The position numbers were made by a program, and so were the translations under genes. The notes beneath the pieces are model-generated. The model searched no databases and was not told where the DNA came from. It saw only the letters and a list, made by a program, of their open reading frames with translations. 64,000 nt of DNA from Chryseobacterium sp. BLS98 (lineage in GTDB: Bacteria; Bacteroidota; Bacteroidia; Flavobacteriales; Weeksellaceae). Below are positions 62,005 through 64,000 of the stretch, piece by piece. The first letter of the stretch is position 1. Each line of letters starts with the position of its first letter. The stretch lies in contig NZ_LFNF01000001.1 in assembly GCF_001045445.1 (NCBI RefSeq), forward strand, positions 124,001 through 188,000, given 5' to 3'.

Positions 62005-63399
62005 ATGAATTACAGAATCGAAAAGGATACTATGGGAGAGGTTCAGGTGCCCGCAGATAAGTTTTGGGGAGCACAGACTGAACGTTCAAGAAATAATTTT
62101 AAGATCGGGCCGGAAAGTTCTATGCCCCACGAAATCATTGAAGCTTTTGCCTATTTAAAGAAAGCAGCAGCCTATACCAATACTGATCTTGGAGTTCTTT
62201 CTGCAGAGAAAAGGGATATGATTGCCAAAGTATGTGACGAAATCCTGGAAGGGAAACTGAATGATCAGTTCCCGCTGGTAATTTGGCAGACGGGTTCAGG
62301 AACACAATCCAATATGAACGTTAATGAAGTGGTTTCCAACAGGGCTCATGTTAACAATGGAGGAACTCTAGGCGACAAATCTGAAATTCATCCGAATGAT
62401 GACGTAAATAAATCTCAGTCTTCCAATGACACCTACCCTACTGCCATGCATATTGCCGCCTATAAAAAAGTAGTAGAGGTAACGATTCCGGCAGTTGAAA
62501 AATTAAAAAACACCCTTGCTGAAAAGGCCGAGGCTTTCAAAGATATTGTCAAAATCGGGAGAACCCACCTTATGGATGCTACTCCGCTTACCCTCGGGCA
62601 GGAATTTTCAGGCTACAAAGCTCAGCTTGAATTTGGGTTAAAAGCTTTAAAAAATACACTTCCCCACCTTTCCGAGCTTGCTTTGGGAGGAACGGCTGTA
62701 GGAACAGGATTGAACACCCCGAAAGGTTACGATGTAAAGGTGGCGGAATATATTGCGAAATTCACCGGTCATCCGTTTATTACTGCTGAAAATAAGTTTG
62801 AAGCATTGGCCGCACACGATGCCATTGTAGAATCTCACGGAGCTTTAAAGCAACTGGCTGTTTCCTTGTTTAAAATAGCTCAGGACATCCGTTTACTGGC
62901 TTCGGGTCCACGGTCGGGAATCGGGGAAATTCATATTCCTGAAAACGAACCGGGATCTTCTATTATGCCTGGAAAAGTGAATCCTACCCAAAATGAAGCC
63001 ATGACAATGGTTTGCGCCCAGGTTCTCGGAAACGACACCACGATTTCTTTTGCAGGAACACAGGGGAATTACGAACTGAATGTTTTCAAACCTGTAATGG
63101 CCTACAATTTCCTTCAGTCTGCCCAATTGATCGCTGATGCATGTATCTCCTTCAATGACCATTGTGCAGAAGGGATTGAGCCGAATCACGAGAGAATTAA
63201 AGAACTGGTAGATAAATCATTAATGCTTGTTACCGCACTGAACACCCATATCGGTTATGAAAATGCAGCAAAAATTGCAAAAACAGCCCACAAAAACGGT
63301 ACTACTTTAAAAGAAGAAGCTGTAAACCTTGGTCTTTTAACAGCAGAACAGTTTGACGAATGGGTGAAGCCTGAGGATATGGTAGGAAGCCTGAAATAA
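62005..63399 (+). CDS. fumC: Class II fumarate hydratase FumC
   Basis: 464 residues from the ATG giving MNYRIEKD, the standard FumC length and start; a longer frame from 61957 adds a non-homologous leader. Motifs: [64 protein letters not shown] and the superfamily signature [13 protein letters not shown]. It hydrates fumarate to L-malate in the TCA cycle and needs no Fe-S cluster. It is divergent from the class I gene, with 136 bases between the two starts. It ends at a bidirectional terminator. Confidence 0.97.
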   Translation: MNYRIEKDTMGEVQVPADKFWGAQTERSRNNFKIGPESSMPHEIIEAFAYLKKAAAYTNTDLGVLSAEKRDMIAKVCDEILEGKLNDQFPLVIWQTGSGTQSNMNVNEVVSNRAHVNNGGTLGDKSEIHPNDDVNKSQSSNDTYPTAMHIAAYKKVVEVTIPAVEKLKNTLAEKAEAFKDIVKIGRTHLMDATPLTLGQEFSGYKAQLEFGLKALKNTLPHLSELALGGTAVGTGLNTPKGYDVKVAEYIAKFTGHPFITAENKFEALAAHDAIVESHGALKQLAVSLFKIAQDIRLLASGPRSGIGEIHIPENEPGSSIMPGKVNPTQNEAMTMVCAQVLGNDTTISFAGTQGNYELNVFKPVMAYNFLQSAQLIADACISFNDHCAEGIEPNHERIKELVDKSLMLVTALNTHIGYENAAKIAKTAHKNGTTLKEEAVNLGLLTAEQFDEWVKPEDMVGSLK

Positions 63400-63427
63400 A
63401 TTTTAGAATTATAGATTAAATAGTAGA

Positions 63428-63456
63428 AAAAGCCTCAGGATTTCTGAGGCTTTTAT
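63428..63456. terminator. Bidirectional terminator after fumC
   Basis: AAAAGCCTCAG (63428-63438) pairs with CTGAGGCTTTT (63444-63454), serving fumC and the convergent ABC gene. Confidence 0.85.
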
Positions 63457-63478
63457 ATGTTTATTGCCTTTGAAATAG

Positions 63479-64000
63479 TTAAATTGCTGAAGGTGAAGCA
63501 ACCTGATCTGCAAAATACTGCTCCAGATCACGCAATGTTTCCGGATTGGTTTTGATATCTTTCACAAGCTGTCCTTTATTCACCACAACAATTCTGTTGC
63601 AGACTTCGGTAGTATGGGAAAGATCATGGCTTGAGATCAGGAAAGTAACGCCTTCCTGCTTTGAAAGTTCTTTAATCAGGTTTTTCAGTTTGATCTGGGT
63701 AGAAGGGTCCAAATTCGCAAAAGGTTCGTCCAGGATAATAATCTCCGGATTTCCGATAACGGCACCCACAATTCCTACTTTTTTCTGGTTTCCTTTGGAC
63801 AGATCACGGACGTATTTTCCTGAATTCAGGATCTCTCCGTTAAAAAAATCATGAAAAGGTTTCAGAAACTCATCGATGGAGGCTTTATTCTGCCCTCTCA
63901 GTTCGCCGATGAAATAAAAATATTCCTCCGGAGTAAGATAACCGATCAGGAAAGTATCGTCTACAAAAGCAGACACTTTATTTTTCCAGGCTTCGGATTC
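63479..64000 (-). CDS. ABC transporter ATP-binding protein (5' end outside window)
   Basis: The 174 visible residues enter from the right edge in frame (ESEAWKNKVSAFVDD) and run to a stop. They cover the second half of an ABC ATPase: signature DLSKGNQKKVGIVGA, Walker B IIILDEPFANLDP and H-loop ISSHDLSH. Walker A lies beyond the window. The KGNQKK form of the signature and the loop FLIGYLTPEEYFYFIG resemble ATPases of ABC-2 type exporters. The partner permease is not in view. Confidence 0.88.
   Translation of the reverse strand, partial: ESEAWKNKVSAFVDDTFLIGYLTPEEYFYFIGELRGQNKASIDEFLKPFHDFFNGEILNSGKYVRDLSKGNQKKVGIVGAVIGNPEIIILDEPFANLDPSTQIKLKNLIKELSKQEGVTFLISSHDLSHTTEVCNRIVVVNKGQLVKDIKTNPETLRDLEQYFADQVASPSAI

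Overview
The window is chromosomal DNA from a flavobacterium, most likely Chryseobacterium or a close relative in the Weeksellaceae. Supporting evidence: A/T-rich codon use, promoter boxes of the Bacteroidetes form TAnnTTTG, weak Shine-Dalgarno sites, several large secreted enzymes ending in a type IX secretion (T9SS) sorting domain, a TonB-dependent receptor, and proteins that read like known Chryseobacterium families. I saw no rRNA, tRNA, CRISPR array or intact insertion sequence.

Layout. 1-6.8 kb: the end of a membrane protein, a hexapeptide acyltransferase, a small conserved protein, a three-gene operon (MCE lipid-transport protein, membrane iron-sulfur protein, CCG-domain protein) and a PpiD/SurA-type foldase. 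7-18.3 kb: lon with a palindromic operator candidate, an AI-2E family permease, DoxX, an acyl-CoA dehydrogenase, a DUF4349 lipoprotein, then a plus-strand run pgi, methyltransferase, folD, queE. 18.4-27.5 kb: a sugar-phosphate transferase, a MlaE/MlaF-type ABC pair overlapped by a beta-barrel gene, an M48 protease, MeaB, twin cytochrome c lipoproteins and a dipeptide epimerase. 27.5-34.4 kb: a secreted M36 protease, then an RNA-repair/ribosome-rescue operon, rtcB - nucleotidyltransferase - prfH - TPR protein, preceded by a 20-bp palindrome and a self-contained small transcript. 34.4-43 kb: methylmalonyl-CoA mutase and a tandem pair of secreted reprolysin-like proteases. 43-48.5 kb: an A/T-rich accessory patch with a TPR-AraC regulator, two VGINT-type surface proteins sharing an upstream motif at identical spacing, and two overlapping small HTH genes. 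48.5-64 kb: prolyl oligopeptidase, prfA, a SAM-I riboswitch controlling a TonB receptor and amino-acid permease, a secreted GH13 amylase, divergent class I and class II fumarases, and part of an ABC ATPase.

How the genes fit together. Most of the window is housekeeping: central carbon (pgi, both fumarases, methylmalonyl-CoA mutase with MeaB), one-carbon and queuosine biosynthesis (folD, queE), translation termination (prfA), proteostasis (lon, foldase) and envelope lipid traffic (MCE and MlaEF pieces about 15 kb apart). The secreted proteases and amylase imply feeding on extracellular polymers, with the riboswitch-controlled receptor and permease as a probable methionine uptake route. The two parts most worth following are the rtcB-NTase-prfH-TPR operon with its upstream small transcript, and the surface-protein/regulator cassette at 43-48.5 kb.
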